Below, piece after piece: positions 32,193 to 43,057 of a stretch of DNA of 64,000 nucleotides. Where the stretch lies: positions 13,071,916 through 13,135,915 of the forward strand of contig OY294045.1 of the NCBI GenBank assembly GCA_958510825.1. Reading direction: 5' to 3'. Each line of letters begins with the position of its first letter. Positions within the stretch are counted from its first letter, which is position 1. The translations under genes and the position numbers were made by a program. The notes under the pieces were generated by a model. The model did no database searches. It was not told where the DNA came from and saw nothing but the letters and a program-made list of their open reading frames with translations. This DNA comes from Brachypterus glaber. Lineage: Eukaryota > Arthropoda > Insecta > Coleoptera > Kateretidae.

Positions 32193-32935
32193 CAGGGTGA
32201 TCCATAACTGGCATGCCAAAATTTAAGAGGTGATTCTAAATCCAAAAATATAAAAAAAGTTCCTATAAAGGTTGGTCCGGAAATGAGCCCTAAGGGATCT
32301 AGGGCCCTTTAAAATTGTAATAAAAATAAGGTTTTTAATTAATAACTCGGGTACCGTTTAAGCTAGAGCGGCGAGCTTTTGCATGTATACTAGTATTAAT
32401 AAGGGCAATAAGTTTATGTTAATTTATTTTTTTAATTTATCCAGAGGCGTGCCCAGACGGACAAAATATATGAGGCTTAAAACATTTTTGCCCCAAACTT
32501 GTCTATGTGTATGTTTTTTGGATTTGTTGTAAAAAATATAGATTTCTAGAGTAAAAATACATATAAAATATCATATAGTGTAACATTGTAGGAGCAACCG
32601 TTATCAAAAAAAAAATGCAATTAAGAGGAAGTAACATTTTGTGCCACCAAAAACGTTACTTTTTAAAAGGCTATTACTCCTTTAATATTAAATTTAGGTG
32701 TTTTGGTGTATAATACTTTTTTGCTCAGTTTTAAATAAAGAATCACCCTGCAGTATTAAAATTTTATTGGTGCTTTTTTTTGTTCCCCATTCAATACGTC
32801 ATCTTCGAAGGGCCGTAGCTCCCTTAGGGCTCATTTCCGGACCAACCTTTATAGAAACTTTTTTTCATATTTTTGGATGTAGAATCACCTCTTAAATTTC
32901 GGTACGCGAGTTCTGGAACAGGCTGTATTTACAAA
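32193..32935. mobile_element. TA-flanked foldback element, copy D6
   Basis: A 743-bp element starting CAGGGTGATCCATAACTGG after TA and ending GTTCTGGAACAGGCTG before TA. Arm phrases are CATGCCAAAATTTAAGAGG, AAAAAGTTCCTATAAAGGTT and GGGCCGTAGCTCCCTTAGGG. It lies between the two inverted R1 copies. Confidence 0.9.
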
Positions 32936-32944
32936 TTTTAAAAT

Positions 32945-33115
32945 AATTAAAAATTAGCTTAACTTCATCTACAAATTTTATGTTAGAAAAGTACCAACGC
33001 CAACTTAATTTTATTCTATAGATATTGTGTTATGCCTCGGTTCTGGCGCTTAGAGCCGTTTTGTGTAATTTTCTAACATAAAATTTGTAGATATCGTTAA
33101 GCTAATTTTAAATTA
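32945..33115. repeat. inverted repeat, arms about 45 bp
   Basis: AAAATTAGCTTAAC..ATCTACAAATTTTATG at 32950-32988 faces CATAAAATTTGTAGATATCG and TTAAGCTAATTTTAAAT at 33077-33115. A GC-richer loop lies between. Confidence 0.8.
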
Positions 33116-33154
33116 TTAAAAAAAAATTAATATCACAACAGGTTACAACAGGTT

Positions 33155-33440
33155 ACTTGATTAAAAAATAAGTTTTGTCAATTTAGATTTTAAATAATTT
33201 AAAAACAAGTGAAAATAAAAACAAAGATATTGTACAAAATTGCTTAACAAAATAAACTCTTTCGATATTCGTAATAAACATTTAACATACAATGAAAAAA
33301 ATATAAAAACAAATGAAATTCGATTTATCGCACGAATCCCTATACCGATTATTTTCATATTGACAATAAATACTAGTGAGACATCGTAGAAGATATTTAT
33401 AAAAAATCCCATCGGTGCAAGGACTTTAATTTTAAAGTTG
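33155..33440 (-). repeat. interspersed repeat R1, copy 3
   Basis: Same orientation as 5740-6060 and inverted relative to 31935-32175. Non-coding; the 83-codon frame here is the mirror of the frame in copy 2. Confidence 0.8.
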
Positions 33441-33950
33441 ATGCAAGCCCGCCGTGTAATTATAAATTGGCGGCTTTCTTATAAACTAAAACTAAAAATT
33501 TAGCATAAAATAGTTATTTTCTTAACTAGTGTATTAAGTGGATAAAATCACTTAATACACAAGTTGAGAATTTAATTTTATCCAACACCTTTTATTTTTA
33601 AATAAAAATATATAATTTTGCGAAAAATTATGTCAAAAATATTAAGATTAAGTTTTCTTAATACTAAAATAATATTAATAGGGTATGTAACTAATTTTGG
33701 GTGAGATCAAAAGCTGTACCATCATTTTCATAGAAAACGCTCACATCACAGAACCCTGAGGTACCCCAAAATTTTAAATTTTTAGTTGTGGTATATGTAC
33801 TTTACTAAGATTGACACTGACATTTTTCGTAATAATTAAGTAAGGTTAAAGTACAGTCTATATTATATAGTGCAAGTCCTACAACTGTCTTTAAGCATAT
33901 ATGCTTATAAGCAAAAAGGTTAACAAATTTTATTATAAATAATATTTATA
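33441..33950. other. non-coding stretch with a perfect hairpin
   Basis: At 33526-33557 GTGTATTAAGTG and CACTTAATACAC form a 12-bp perfect stem over an 8-nt loop. TTTATCCAACACCTT at 33577 is inverted at 34570-34584, hinting that both bracket the Tc1 relic. Confidence 0.6.
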
Positions 33951-34343
33951 CAGTATGTCTCCAGATAGAGTTACAAAGAGGAATTTATTTTTTATTTTTG
34001 ATTTGATCTCAAAAAGAGTCACTCTTTATAACTTGCCCTGCTTGATTTTAAACTCCCAAAACACTAAGCGCTTTTTGTACAACTCTTACGGTTCATGGGA
34101 TAATGTTTTTTTCTTCAAATAATTCATTAATTGCATATCTTCTTCTGCACTACTCATTCTACTTCGACCAGAACCCCGCTTTCTGCTAATCTGTCCAGTT
34201 TCCTCACGTTTTTTCTTTGCTCGCATTATAGTGCTGTTTGCAACATTTAATTCAGTGGCTATTTCACGTACACTTATCCCGTCATTTATTCTTGCTGTTA
34301 TAATACATTTTTGATAATTTGTAAGCTGCGGCATAACTAACAA
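33951..34343 (-). pseudogene. Tc1-like transposase relic: N-terminal helix-turn-helix only
   Basis: The minus strand encodes 85 residues beginning MPQLTNYQKCIITARINDGI a few residues in. They continue SVREIATELNVANSTIMRAK and end before any catalytic block. This is the paired-like helix-turn-helix that opens Tc1-type transposases and binds the inverted repeats, followed by the basic GSGRSR linker. A stop falls after HEP, and only about 130 bp remain to a Tc1-like end (CAGTATGTCTCCAGATAG from 33951, next to TA). The whole DDE domain is therefore deleted. The matching opposite end is not recognisable. Confidence 0.8.
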
Positions 34344-35215
34344 CTAACATTCCTTGAATTATTTTGACAAGTAATGTCATAATAATATTTGACAAATAAA
34401 TGTCAAAGAGACCTTGATAAAGTTCAATATAATCTGTAACATTTTTAGGTGTAAGCGTTTATTATAAAAACGATGGTACGTAAAAGAGTGGGTGAAAAAT
34501 TTTTTAGTCACTAGTGGAAAAAAACTCACTTTTAACATTTAAAATAGTGCTCAAAAAAGTGTTTCTGTGAAGGTGTTGGATAAATATAACTTTTATTTAA
34601 AATTTAAATAATTTTTAATTTTAATTTTAAGCTTCAATTTTTAATATTTTTTATTTCATTTATTTGGATAGTTAGTTTAAAAAAATTCCTTTTTGAATAT
34701 ACTTTATTTTTATGTTCATTAATTATTATGCATATCAAATTGAACCGTATTATTTTGTTAAAATAAAGCTTAAATTTTTTTTTCGGCTGTGTAAAATATT
34801 TATTCATTAACTTTTAACAAAATAATATTTAATTTTGTTTAAATACAAAATTTGCAATGTAAAAAAGATTTAAAATTCATTAGTTAATGGACTTTAAATA
34901 TTCATTAAAATAGGATTAGTTTTTTGTTTTAACAAAGAGTATTTAATTTTATAATGAATCCAATGCATATACAACACATGTTACTGCCAGTAGAAAAAAA
35001 ATATTATAAAAAATTACAAATTACATTTATATTAATAAATAAATATAACAGGTTGACACTGAAAAAAATGGCATGAAAACAATTACAAATTATTACGATC
35101 TTGATAGAAACCAAAAATTAGTCGGACAATTTGAAAAACTTACTCCTTACATTTTCCTAATTCGTCATTTTCCACGTCTTACAATTTCTTTTCAAGTAGA
35201 GTAAAGTGTTCACTT
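34344..35215. other. non-coding stretch
   Basis: Very AT-rich. At 35125-35205 a phrase (CGGACAATTTGAAAAACTTA, CTAATTCGTCATTTTCCACG) recurs at 37195-37280 and 37495-37575, a dispersed repeat of about 80 bp. Confidence 0.5.
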
Positions 35216-35223
35216 TTACTTAA

Positions 35224-36114
35224 CCGTTCGTTAGGCGCGCGGTCTACGATCGTAGACCATGCTTTTTTTTAGCTGGGTAACTTTTTAGACGTGTGTTTTT
35301 ACGCTTGCGCCCCTTCGAGTAGCTGCATCAATCTATTAGATCAGTAATAATTCACAGTTTGAATGGGTATAATATTGTTTTTATTCATATTGAAACCTGC
35401 CTGGTCTACAATTGTAGACCGCGCGACTAACCACGTTACCTTTTTTATTTTTGCATTTTTTTAGTTTGTGTAAGTTTTTATGGTTTCTTTTTGTGAATAT
35501 TGTTTTTCAAAGTTAGTTTATTAGTTTAAAGATAAATTAAAGATACAATATGTCTTTACCACCAAAAAAAATAGCGGTTTATAGGATAATGTTTTTGATA
35601 AATAAGATAATTTTCTGTTCTATAAAACTAAAAATTACTTTGTACACTAAATGTGCCTAAGAAGGGAAAATAAATAGAAAAAAAAATGCTCAAAATATCG
35701 ATTGCAAAGAGCACATGTACAAGGCGCATGATTTCGAATCAAATTTTATAATATTTTTTTCTTTTATTTTAGGTGTTTTTTATTTTTTTATAATCGTACA
35801 TGTTAAAAAAAACAAATGTTTTAGTTTCAGAAAGTTTATTATGTTATTTTTATTTTTTTTTACAAATTACCGTACAGATGTAAAATATATGTTAGAATTG
35901 TATATCATTTTTCTTTTACCCTTAACACTTACTAAAACAATAATAATTTGAAAAAAATATGTAAATAACTTTTAAATACAACCAAATAAATAACATAAGA
36001 TATTTGGTTTTTAAAAATATAAATGTGTTTTTTTTTAAACAAAAAATAAAATGGTCTACAAGTGTAGACCACGCGACTAATCTCGTAACTAAAACAAGCG
36101 CGCCTAACGAAGGG
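35224..36114. mobile_element. piggyBac-like non-autonomous element, TTAA-flanked
   Basis: TTAA (35220-35223) precedes CCGTTCGTTAGGCGCGC, and GCGCGCCTAACGAAGGG precedes TTAA (36115-36118). The ends are inverted with one mismatch. A TTAA target duplication with C-rich ends is the hallmark of piggyBac. The 891-bp interior is AT-rich without transposase. GGTCTAC/GTAGACC palindromes at 35241-35258, 35403-35420 and 36053-36070 are followed by CGCG-rich words (GCGCGACTAA, ACGCGACTAA) and look like repeated protein-binding sites. Confidence 0.85.
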
Positions 36115-36177
36115 TTAAAGAAATGTTGTTTATTAATTTTTACTATTCAAATTTTAATTTTTTTGTTCTATATTGTA

Positions 36178-36515
36178 TACAGGGTTATTCATAAATTAGT
36201 TCTGAATATATGGATTTCCTTGTCAACTTGTAAAACAATAAATAAAAATAAAAACTTTTCGCAAAAAAAAATTAACCGTCTTCTAAGTAAAAATAAGAAA
36301 TACCTAAGTCGGTGCCAATTTCACTATTTCCTAAATTAATTACTAACAATTATTTTTTTTTATTATTTTATTATTGTTTGTTGTGAAATTGGCACCGGCA
36401 GTATTTCTTATTTTTTACTTTTTAGAGACATAGAAGTTGGTTCATTTTTTTTTGCGAAAAGTTTTTATTTTTTACTTTTTGGAGACACAAAACTTGTAGA
36501 TTTGTAACGTCATAT
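36178..36515. mobile_element. palindromic MITE
   Basis: A left edge TA|CAGGGTTATTCATAAATTAG is visible. The arms include AAAAACTTTTCGCAAAAAA with its inverse TTTTTTGCGAAAAGTTTTT, and AATAAGAAATACC..CGGTGCCAATTTCAC with GTGAAATTGGCACCGGCAGT. The loop (36335-36385) is A/T-only. Confidence 0.8.
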
Positions 36516-37600
36516 AAACTAAATTATAATTGTCCTTCCATCTCGGCAAGCTGCTGACGTCACAACTCACTGTTAGTGCGTTTTTACGTCATTATCTTAA
36601 ATATAAATTTCTAAAAAATAAAAGTAATATTTTTATTTTAGCGCCCAAGAGTCCAACTAACCTTATTTTAAACGAAATACTAAATAAAATCTTGCTAAAC
36701 TTTAGGCGTTGAGTAATAGTCAAATAACGCCTTATGGTAAAATCACAAAATTTATCATTTTCTCTTGGTATTTTAATATTACAGGTCCAGAGAATCAAGT
36801 TTAGCGGCATTTAAAAGATTTTTAGTGTGCCGTAATAGTTGAGTGACCCCTTAATCAAGTTATCCGGCTTATCCGAGTTATCCGATATTTCTCTAAAAAT
36901 TTGGTTGGTAGTTGAACCAAATTAAGCCATTTTTAAGTGAAATTGCGTTAAATGATTAGATTTATCTTAATTATCCGGCTTACCCGGCATTACGCGAGCG
37001 TCAAATTAAAACCGGACCACCTCATGGATGCCCTCTTTAAGTTGCAAAAAGTTTCATCAAATTCCGTTCATTCGTTCGAAAGTTATGCGGGAACAAACAT
37101 AAAAAAACAAAGTCACACGTCGAATTGATAACCTCCTCCTTTTTGGAAGTCGGTTAAAAAGCTTTCGGTAGTCTTGCAAATAGGATTCTATATAGCAATC
37201 GGACAATTTGACAAACATACTTCTTACCCCTAATTCGTCATTTCATTTTTTAAGTTTTACAATTTCTTTTACACTAGATAAATTTATTTGGATTTAGCAA
37301 AAGGAGTAATTCAAAAGTTAATTTTTTGCTTCCTGATATTTTCTTTCCTAATTATTAATACTAGTATTATTCATAGTTATAAACTTAAATCCATGATATA
37401 TGGATTTTCTAAGAAAATTTTTCTTCTAAACATAGAACAAGAAATAAAACTAAAATCGTTCACCAGTCTGCAAATAGGATACAATTTCCCAATCGGGCAA
37501 TTTGACAAATTTACTCCTTATATTTCCCTAATTCTTCATCTCATTTTCCACGTTTTACAATTTCTTTTCCACTAGAGAAAAGTCCCTTCTTCTTGGGGCG
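36516..37600. other. non-coding stretch with an insect-repeat-like tail
   Basis: At 36840-36990 the words TTATCCGGCTTA and TTATCCGAGTTATCCG recur. At 37040-37157 the phrase AAAGTTTCATCAAATTCCGT, AGTTATGCGGGAACAAACAT, then AACCTCCTCCTTTTTGGAAG resembles a repeat I have seen in insect genomes, but I cannot verify its family. Two ~85-bp direct repeats occur at 37195-37280 and 37495-37580. Confidence 0.4.
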
Positions 37601-37639
37601 ACAATGATTTGCTCCTGTATATAATTTCCTTCATATTCT

Positions 37640-37872
37640 ACCTCATGTTACTGAAGTCTCCATGTGTGTGTTCATATGTGACAGCCACACGGGTGGTGGG
37701 TGGCTCGGGACACGAGGGGCGCCATCGTTGCCATGGCGACGCCGTTTCTAGTGGAGGCGTCACTCCTGATCATCCGCATAGGGTCCTAGCTGCATCAATA
37801 CCGAACGAATGTGCTCCCAAAAATTGTTGCTTATTCTACTCCTCGCAGAACTATGTTTGGAAGAGTACATGA
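37640..37872 (+). other. GC-rich island with an 88-codon frame, possibly an exon
   Basis: A sharply GC-richer segment (best 37680-37810) in 70% AT surroundings. The plus-strand frame 37609-37872 begins with a hydrophobic stretch (MLLYIISFIFYLMLLKSPC) and continues TATRVVGGSGHEGRHRCHGD and DHPHRVLAASIPNECAPKNC. No domain is recognised. CCATGGCGACG and its mirror GTTGCCATGGCAAC form a palindrome. It may be a host exon, a promoter-proximal island or foreign sequence; nothing decides. Confidence 0.3.
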
Positions 37873-38270
37873 TCTTCCGTTAGGGCTACTTTCAAGATTT
37901 TAAAATTTTAATGGAAAAACTAAAATAGTTGCCCCAACCAAAAAGTTAAAACTATTAATTTTTAGTTGATACATCCAGAGAATAAAAAGTTAGAACATAG
38001 AGAAATCTGGTTGAACCATCACTCTTATTTTTATAAGCTAAGAATTGACAGTCTATAAAAATATATACTGCACGTTTTTCGGTTAATAACCGAAATATAT
38101 ATATATATATAAGAAAAGTTATCTATCTGTCGTTAAAATCAAATGGACAGGAAACAGTGAATAGTACCATTTCATCCTTTTTGGGAATCATCAGCACTGT
38201 TTATCCTGTATGTTGCTAATATTCAAATAAAACGTTAGATAGATATAAAAGCATGGCACCATGTACATTA
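37873..38270. other. non-coding stretch with short (AT)n tract
   Basis: An (AT)n run lies at 38096-38111 next to the palindrome GGTTAATAACC. Nothing else recognised. Confidence 0.5.
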
Positions 38271-38865
38271 AAAACTAAGAAAAAAAACTCATATACAGGT
38301 ACTACACTCCGAATGAAACTATGGTCTCCTAAAAATGCACAATTTTTAAATTGCCATAGTAACTTTTTTCTTAGTTTTTAATATAAAATAACCCTGCATC
38401 GTTGTAATTTTGGTTTTTAGCATTTTAGTATTTAATTTTTCGTGAAATGATTTTTTATCGAAAATGGTTGATTCTATTAGTATTACAACAAGAGAACCTT
38501 TTTATGTATTTTGACTTGAGGAATTATGTTTCAATAAAAAAATTACAAAAAAGTTACACAGAAAAAAGTTTGGAACAAAAAACTGATAAGGCCCCCCGTT
38601 TCGCACACCCCTGGTTAAAATAAATACATGAAAATAACATACGAAGATGGGTCTTATTAATATTAGTTTACGTGCAAAACCTCGTTGTTATATCTCAAAG
38701 GGTTCCTGAGATAATAAATAAAAACCTTCTTTAGTGCCCCAAAATTGGAGGGCTGTTGCTCCGCCAATAAGCATCTCCGGACCCATGTCCATAAAAACTT
38801 TTTTTCTTATTTTCGTCCGAGGAATTAGCTCCCGAAGTTTCCAAACGTTATTTCCGAACACCCTG
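38271..38865. mobile_element. TA-flanked foldback element, copy D7, left-truncated
   Basis: Shares AACTAAGAAAAAAAACTCAT, ACAGAAAAAAGTTTGG.ACAA, CGTTTCGCACACCCCTGG and AAGGGTTCCTGAG with D1 and D2, and ends CGAACACCCTG|TA. Its right end (CTCCGCCAATAAGCATCTCC) is diverged and the left terminus is lost. Confidence 0.8.
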
Positions 38866-39253
38866 TATAGAATTAATTTAATTTATATGATCAAAAACCA
38901 ACTATTAATTACAGGGAACCATCTTAATACAATTGTACATTGTTACAGAATTTGGTTCAAAATAATATTAATAATATTATTGTTTTATTAGTATTTACCT
39001 ATAATAAAAAAGTCCTTATTTCGAAATTTAGGCTTCATTTGTTATTTATCATCCTTTTTATTCACAAATATGAAAAAAGCAGCATAAAACAAAAACGAAA
39101 ACTTATCAACAATATTTTAGTAGTAGGTAATCCTTTATATTTTGAAATTTTTGTAGTTAAAAAAGTAGTATTACAATATGAAGGGCCTGTAGAATGGAGA
39201 TCTCTACAACTAGAATTATGAAACAAAAGACGTCTACCCTCTCTATCTCATTT
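38866..39253. other. non-coding stretch
   Basis: AT-rich; the 93-codon frame 38940-39221 has no motif. Confidence 0.45.
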
Positions 39254-39345
39254 GTGCTACACTTTCCAGCCAACCAAATAAATACTGTATTTGTTTTTCA
39301 TACAACAAATACAGTATTTATTTGGTTGGCCGGGAAGTGTAGCAC
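39254..39345. repeat. near-perfect 92-nt hairpin, 42-bp stem
   Basis: GTGCTACACTTTCCAGCCAA with CCAAATAAATACTGTATTTG pairs with the reverse complement ending AGTGTAGCAC. About 40 of 42 positions match, around an 8-nt loop. Another related hairpin lies at 39448-39525. It could be a tiny MITE or a small-RNA precursor. Confidence 0.92.
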
Positions 39346-39447
39346 TGCGAGGTACGAACGAACATAGCTAATGTGAATCTGTAGAATAAGATAATTCTAC
39401 TAAAATTTAGATGGCGCCAGTAATTTCTTTAATAAAAATTAAATTGT

Positions 39448-39525
39448 TACACTTTTCGCCCGGCCAAGTAAATATTGTATTTGTTCAACAAAGAACAAAT
39501 ACAGAATTTGTTTGGTTGGGTGTAT
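39448..39525. repeat. second, diverged hairpin of the same family
   Basis: TTACACTTTTCGCCCGGCCA, AGTAAATATTGTATTTGTTC faces GAACAAATACAGAATTTGTT and TGGTTGGGTGTA. Same word order as the hairpin at 39254, more mismatches. Confidence 0.8.
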
Positions 39526-39529
39526 GTAT

Positions 39530-41225
39530 GTCTTCTATCCTTTTTGGATAGAACTTTTGTCCCTGTCTAATCTAACGGGAGAAATCGCCATTGGGCCTAA
39601 ACATCCTTGTTCCAGGTTTAATCAATATATCAACTGCCAAGTGCATACTCTATAAAGCGAAGCAACACATATTTGTAGTCTTGTATCCTCGTATGCTCTG
39701 GTATATTCTATATTGGAAAACTCGCAGGAATTTTACGTATTTGTAGTTATTGGTGTAGGCTCTATTGACTTCAGAACGTCGCGTTTTATATTTAGATGCC
39801 ATGCGGATTTTACAAAATAAATCTCTTCATCATTTACTATGGATTGTTATTTGGATGGAAAGCACAGCTTTTGATTTCATTTTGTGTATGGATTTTGCAG
39901 GAAAAATGTTTTTATAGAAGGATAATTTGATTGTTTATTCTTTTTTGTGTTTTTTTTTTAGACACATTTAAGTTATTATTAGCCAGGACATATAACATGG
40001 ATTTTATTGAAAACTTCATGAAATCCTTCTTTGTCATCATAAGGTATTATCAAATTTCGGAAGATATATAGAGCTCCTCAAACTTAAATGATGATGTTCT
40101 TGTATTGATTTAAAATCAAATCCAAAACTTTTTTTATTAGCAAACAAATACAAAAACAAAACAATACGAAACTAGTTGATGTGGCATTGTCTGCAGAAAA
40201 AGTAGTTTTTGAGAAAAGGCATACTAAATATCATCAACCTACGTCAAAAAATGCACATCTACTAAACTTTTGGTAATGGTTGCAAAATTTTTGGTAAATA
40301 TTTACGCGAAAAAATCGGACCACCTAAAAAAAATTAAATTTAAAATTTTTGTATTTAGAGAACTTACTGGATTTGACTGATTCTTTTTTTGTTTGGACGT
40401 TTTAAAGCCCAGACTTTGGTCTTTATTTACAATAATTAAAAAATGCATTTTTGTATTAATAGCAACAAAATGTACTATATTTTTTGCCCCATCTTCTAAG
40501 AATTGTTTGGTATGCCACTGCAACTATTTTTCTTATTGCCGCAGTTATTATTAATATTTTGTTTTATTATTCTTTAATAAAGAATAATGCAAAAATAAAG
40601 AATCTTTATTTTTGCATTTTGGGTTTAGGAGATTTTAGGATTTATCCGAGAATTTTTCTGAAAGTTTTCATATATCAAATAACTCAAAAACTACTACTAG
40701 AACTAGAATTTGATTGATACTCTATTTAACCGTTTTACGTTTTTCTCCTAATCAAATTTATCAAAAACGTAAAAATTATTTTGATATACTTGAGTATAAT
40801 ATAATCGTGATATTGACCCATGCTTAAAGCGCCCTCCCACTTTACGCTTCCTTCACCGCAACGCCTATACTTAGCCTTTCCTCTTAAGTTTCGTTCCCTG
40901 CGTGGTATATGCTTTCAATATGAGTCACTATCACGTATTTCCGTACTGGACGGATAACTTCATCAGGCGGCGTATCTAGAAAGTTCCTAGTAGGAACCAC
41001 TCTTAGACGACAATAGATAGTTGCCGCTAGATAAAGAAACTCAAAAAAGAAGTTTTAAAAAATGAAATATAATATATTCACACTAACTGCGACAATAAGA
41101 ATAATTTTATTAATTAAACCCTAGAAGATAAGGCAAAAAAACACAGTGTCCCTTTTTTGTTTTTGTTTATAGAAATATGCATTTTTAAATTATTCTATAA
41201 AAGATAAAAGTAGAAAGTTCAGCCA
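39530..41225. other. non-coding stretch, partly unique sequence
   Basis: 40560-40618 holds a palindrome (TGCAAAAATAAAG/CTTTATTTTTGCA). 40830-41040 is a GC-richer unique piece with the palindrome GTTCCTAGTAGGAAC; no frame or splice structure supports a gene. Confidence 0.45.
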
Positions 41226-41239
41226 AAATATAAAATCTC

Positions 41240-41325
41240 AACAACCTTTAATAACGCGGGAACCTGGGTATGAAGTGTATGAATTTTGGTACAATCTGCG
41301 TTACGTAATAACTAAATGTTTCCTA
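41240..41325 (-). repeat. half copy of palindromic MITE P
   Basis: GGGTATGAAGTGTATGAATT, then TGCGTTACGTAATAACTAAA: one arm of the element next door at 41415-41655. Confidence 0.75.
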
Positions 41326-41414
41326 AGCAGTTTTCTTAATATTTTAAAAACGACAGTTTTTTGGTTGTTCTATTTTGTTGGAAATAAAATTACACAGTCA
41401 GTGAATCTCGTAGT

Positions 41415-41655
41415 AAGGAAACGTTCAAGTATTACGTAACGCAAATTGTACCAAAATTCATACACTTCATACCCCGTTTCTCGCGTTATTATAGATTATA
41501 GAGATTTTATATTTTGGCTGCTTCCCCTAATAGGGGGTGTGTTAGGGGGGGTAGCCAAAATATTAAATCTCTACAGCCTTAAATAACGCGAGAACTGGGG
41601 TATGAAGTGTATGAATAATGGTACAATTTGCGTTACGTAATACTTGAACGTTCCC
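41415..41655. mobile_element. palindromic MITE P, 241 bp
   Basis: Ends AAACGTTCAAGTATTACGTA and TACGTAATACTTGAACGTTC. The arms continue with GTACCAAAATTCATACACTT/ATACCCCG and its inverse. The centre is the palindromic CCCCTAATAGGGG-like block. Sister copies are at 53592-53830 and, shorter, 55149-55300. Confidence 0.92.
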
Positions 41656-41659
41656 TAAG

Positions 41660-42140
41660 TAGTAGTATGTAGTATGAACAACCTACAACAAGGCAAAGTA
41701 AAGTAAGTTCGTTAACTCATTGAATGAGTTTCTCCTTGTCTTCCTCTTACTCGCTCATTCATTTCCACGGTTAGAGCCCCCTCCCCGCCCCTCGCCTTAT
41801 TACTCGGGCGGCCGCCTCACACAGGCAAATTCTCTGTAAAACATGGCCAAACCCTAGAGATGCTAACTTAAGGAGTCAATTTTTAAAAATGTATCCCAGC
41901 ATTTTCCTTAATGGATCTTTCTACCTTTTAATATATAAAATATTAGACAAGTTACCACCGAAATCGCGAAAAGTGTACGATTTAGCCTACGAAAAAAATT
42001 TAAAATGAGCTAAGGAAGGTTTAGGTTTATTTCGAAAGGGTTTTATTGGCCTATTTTAATAAAAATAAACATACTTTATTACTGAATAAATTAAATTCAA
42101 AAATTAATATTTAAAAAAATATATAGGATGCGTAAAGAAA
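41660..42140. other. non-coding stretch
   Basis: A GC-rich spot at 41765-41820 (GCCCCTCGCC..GGGCGGCCGCC) has no identifiable gene. The remainder is AT-rich. Confidence 0.45.
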
Positions 42141-42144
42141 AAAT

Positions 42145-42700
42145 AGTATGTTTCACTCAGAGGAAAAGTGTTTTTTTTACTCGTCTGTAGTTTCCTGACC
42201 AGTAAAAAAAGCTTCACTTTTCCTCTTAGTAAAACAATATACTATTTTTATAGAGAAAGAAAAAAGATATGATTGTGAAATTTTGTAGCTATGTTTATTT
42301 CTATTCAAAGAATACAATAAAATAGATGTTTAAAGTGACATTTTTTGGCCATAAATTTTTTTAAACAAAAAACGGTGGTCGCCACGATTCCGGCCATTTG
42401 GATCGACTGAAAAAAAACGGGATATTATTCAAAAAGTCGCTAGGCCAGAACTAAAAGAAAGTTTTTTGGCCAAAAATTTAGTAGTTTAGTATCTAGTTCG
42501 GGCTATAGCGACTTCTATACTAAATAATATCCCGTTTTGTTTTTTTCTCAGTCTATCCAAACAGCCGGAATCATGATGACCACCGTTTTTTTTGTTTTTT
42601 TCAAAAAATTTTATGGCCACTTTAAAAATCTATTTTCTTGTATTCTTTAAGTATAAAACAACAAACCTACAAAATTTCACAATAGATATCATTGTGAAAT
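42145..42700. mobile_element. nested palindromes, probable foldback element
   Basis: An outer piece at 42145-42250 pairs AAATAGTATGTTTCACT..GAGGAAAAGTG with CACTTTTCCTCTTAGTAAAA. A larger palindrome (about 42265-42695) pairs TGTGAAATTTTGTAG, AAACGGTGGTCGCCACGATT, AACGGGATATTATT and AAGTCGCTA with their inverses (AAATAATATCCCGTTTT, GATGACCACCGTTTT, CTACAAAATTTCACA). No coding. Confidence 0.8.
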
Positions 42701-43055
42701 TTTTCATTCTATATAAAAAAATGTGAAAAAAAAACGGTGTCTTATATGTTCTGTGATCCAAGATATGTATTTATTTATTTGTGATCCAAGATATTTTTAT
42801 ACGTATAATTATGACGTAAGCTGTAGCCTGTATATCTAAAAATGGGAAAGCAAAAACTGATTTTTCTATTTTTTAATTGTTTTTGACAATTTGAGAATTT
42901 GAGCAACAACTTTTTAGGTTTTTCAAAAATCGTTATTTATTAATTTTAGAATTTTATCAAGCAAATAATATTTAATCTTTTAAAAAACAAAAAAAAAATT
43001 AAATGAGACACCATTCTTAGAAAACAATTGAAAATAATCAAAAATATTTTTTTTC
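42701..43055. other. non-coding stretch
   Basis: AT-rich; GTGATCCAAGATAT occurs twice at 42750 and 42781. Nothing else. Confidence 0.5.
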
Positions 43056-43057
43056 TA

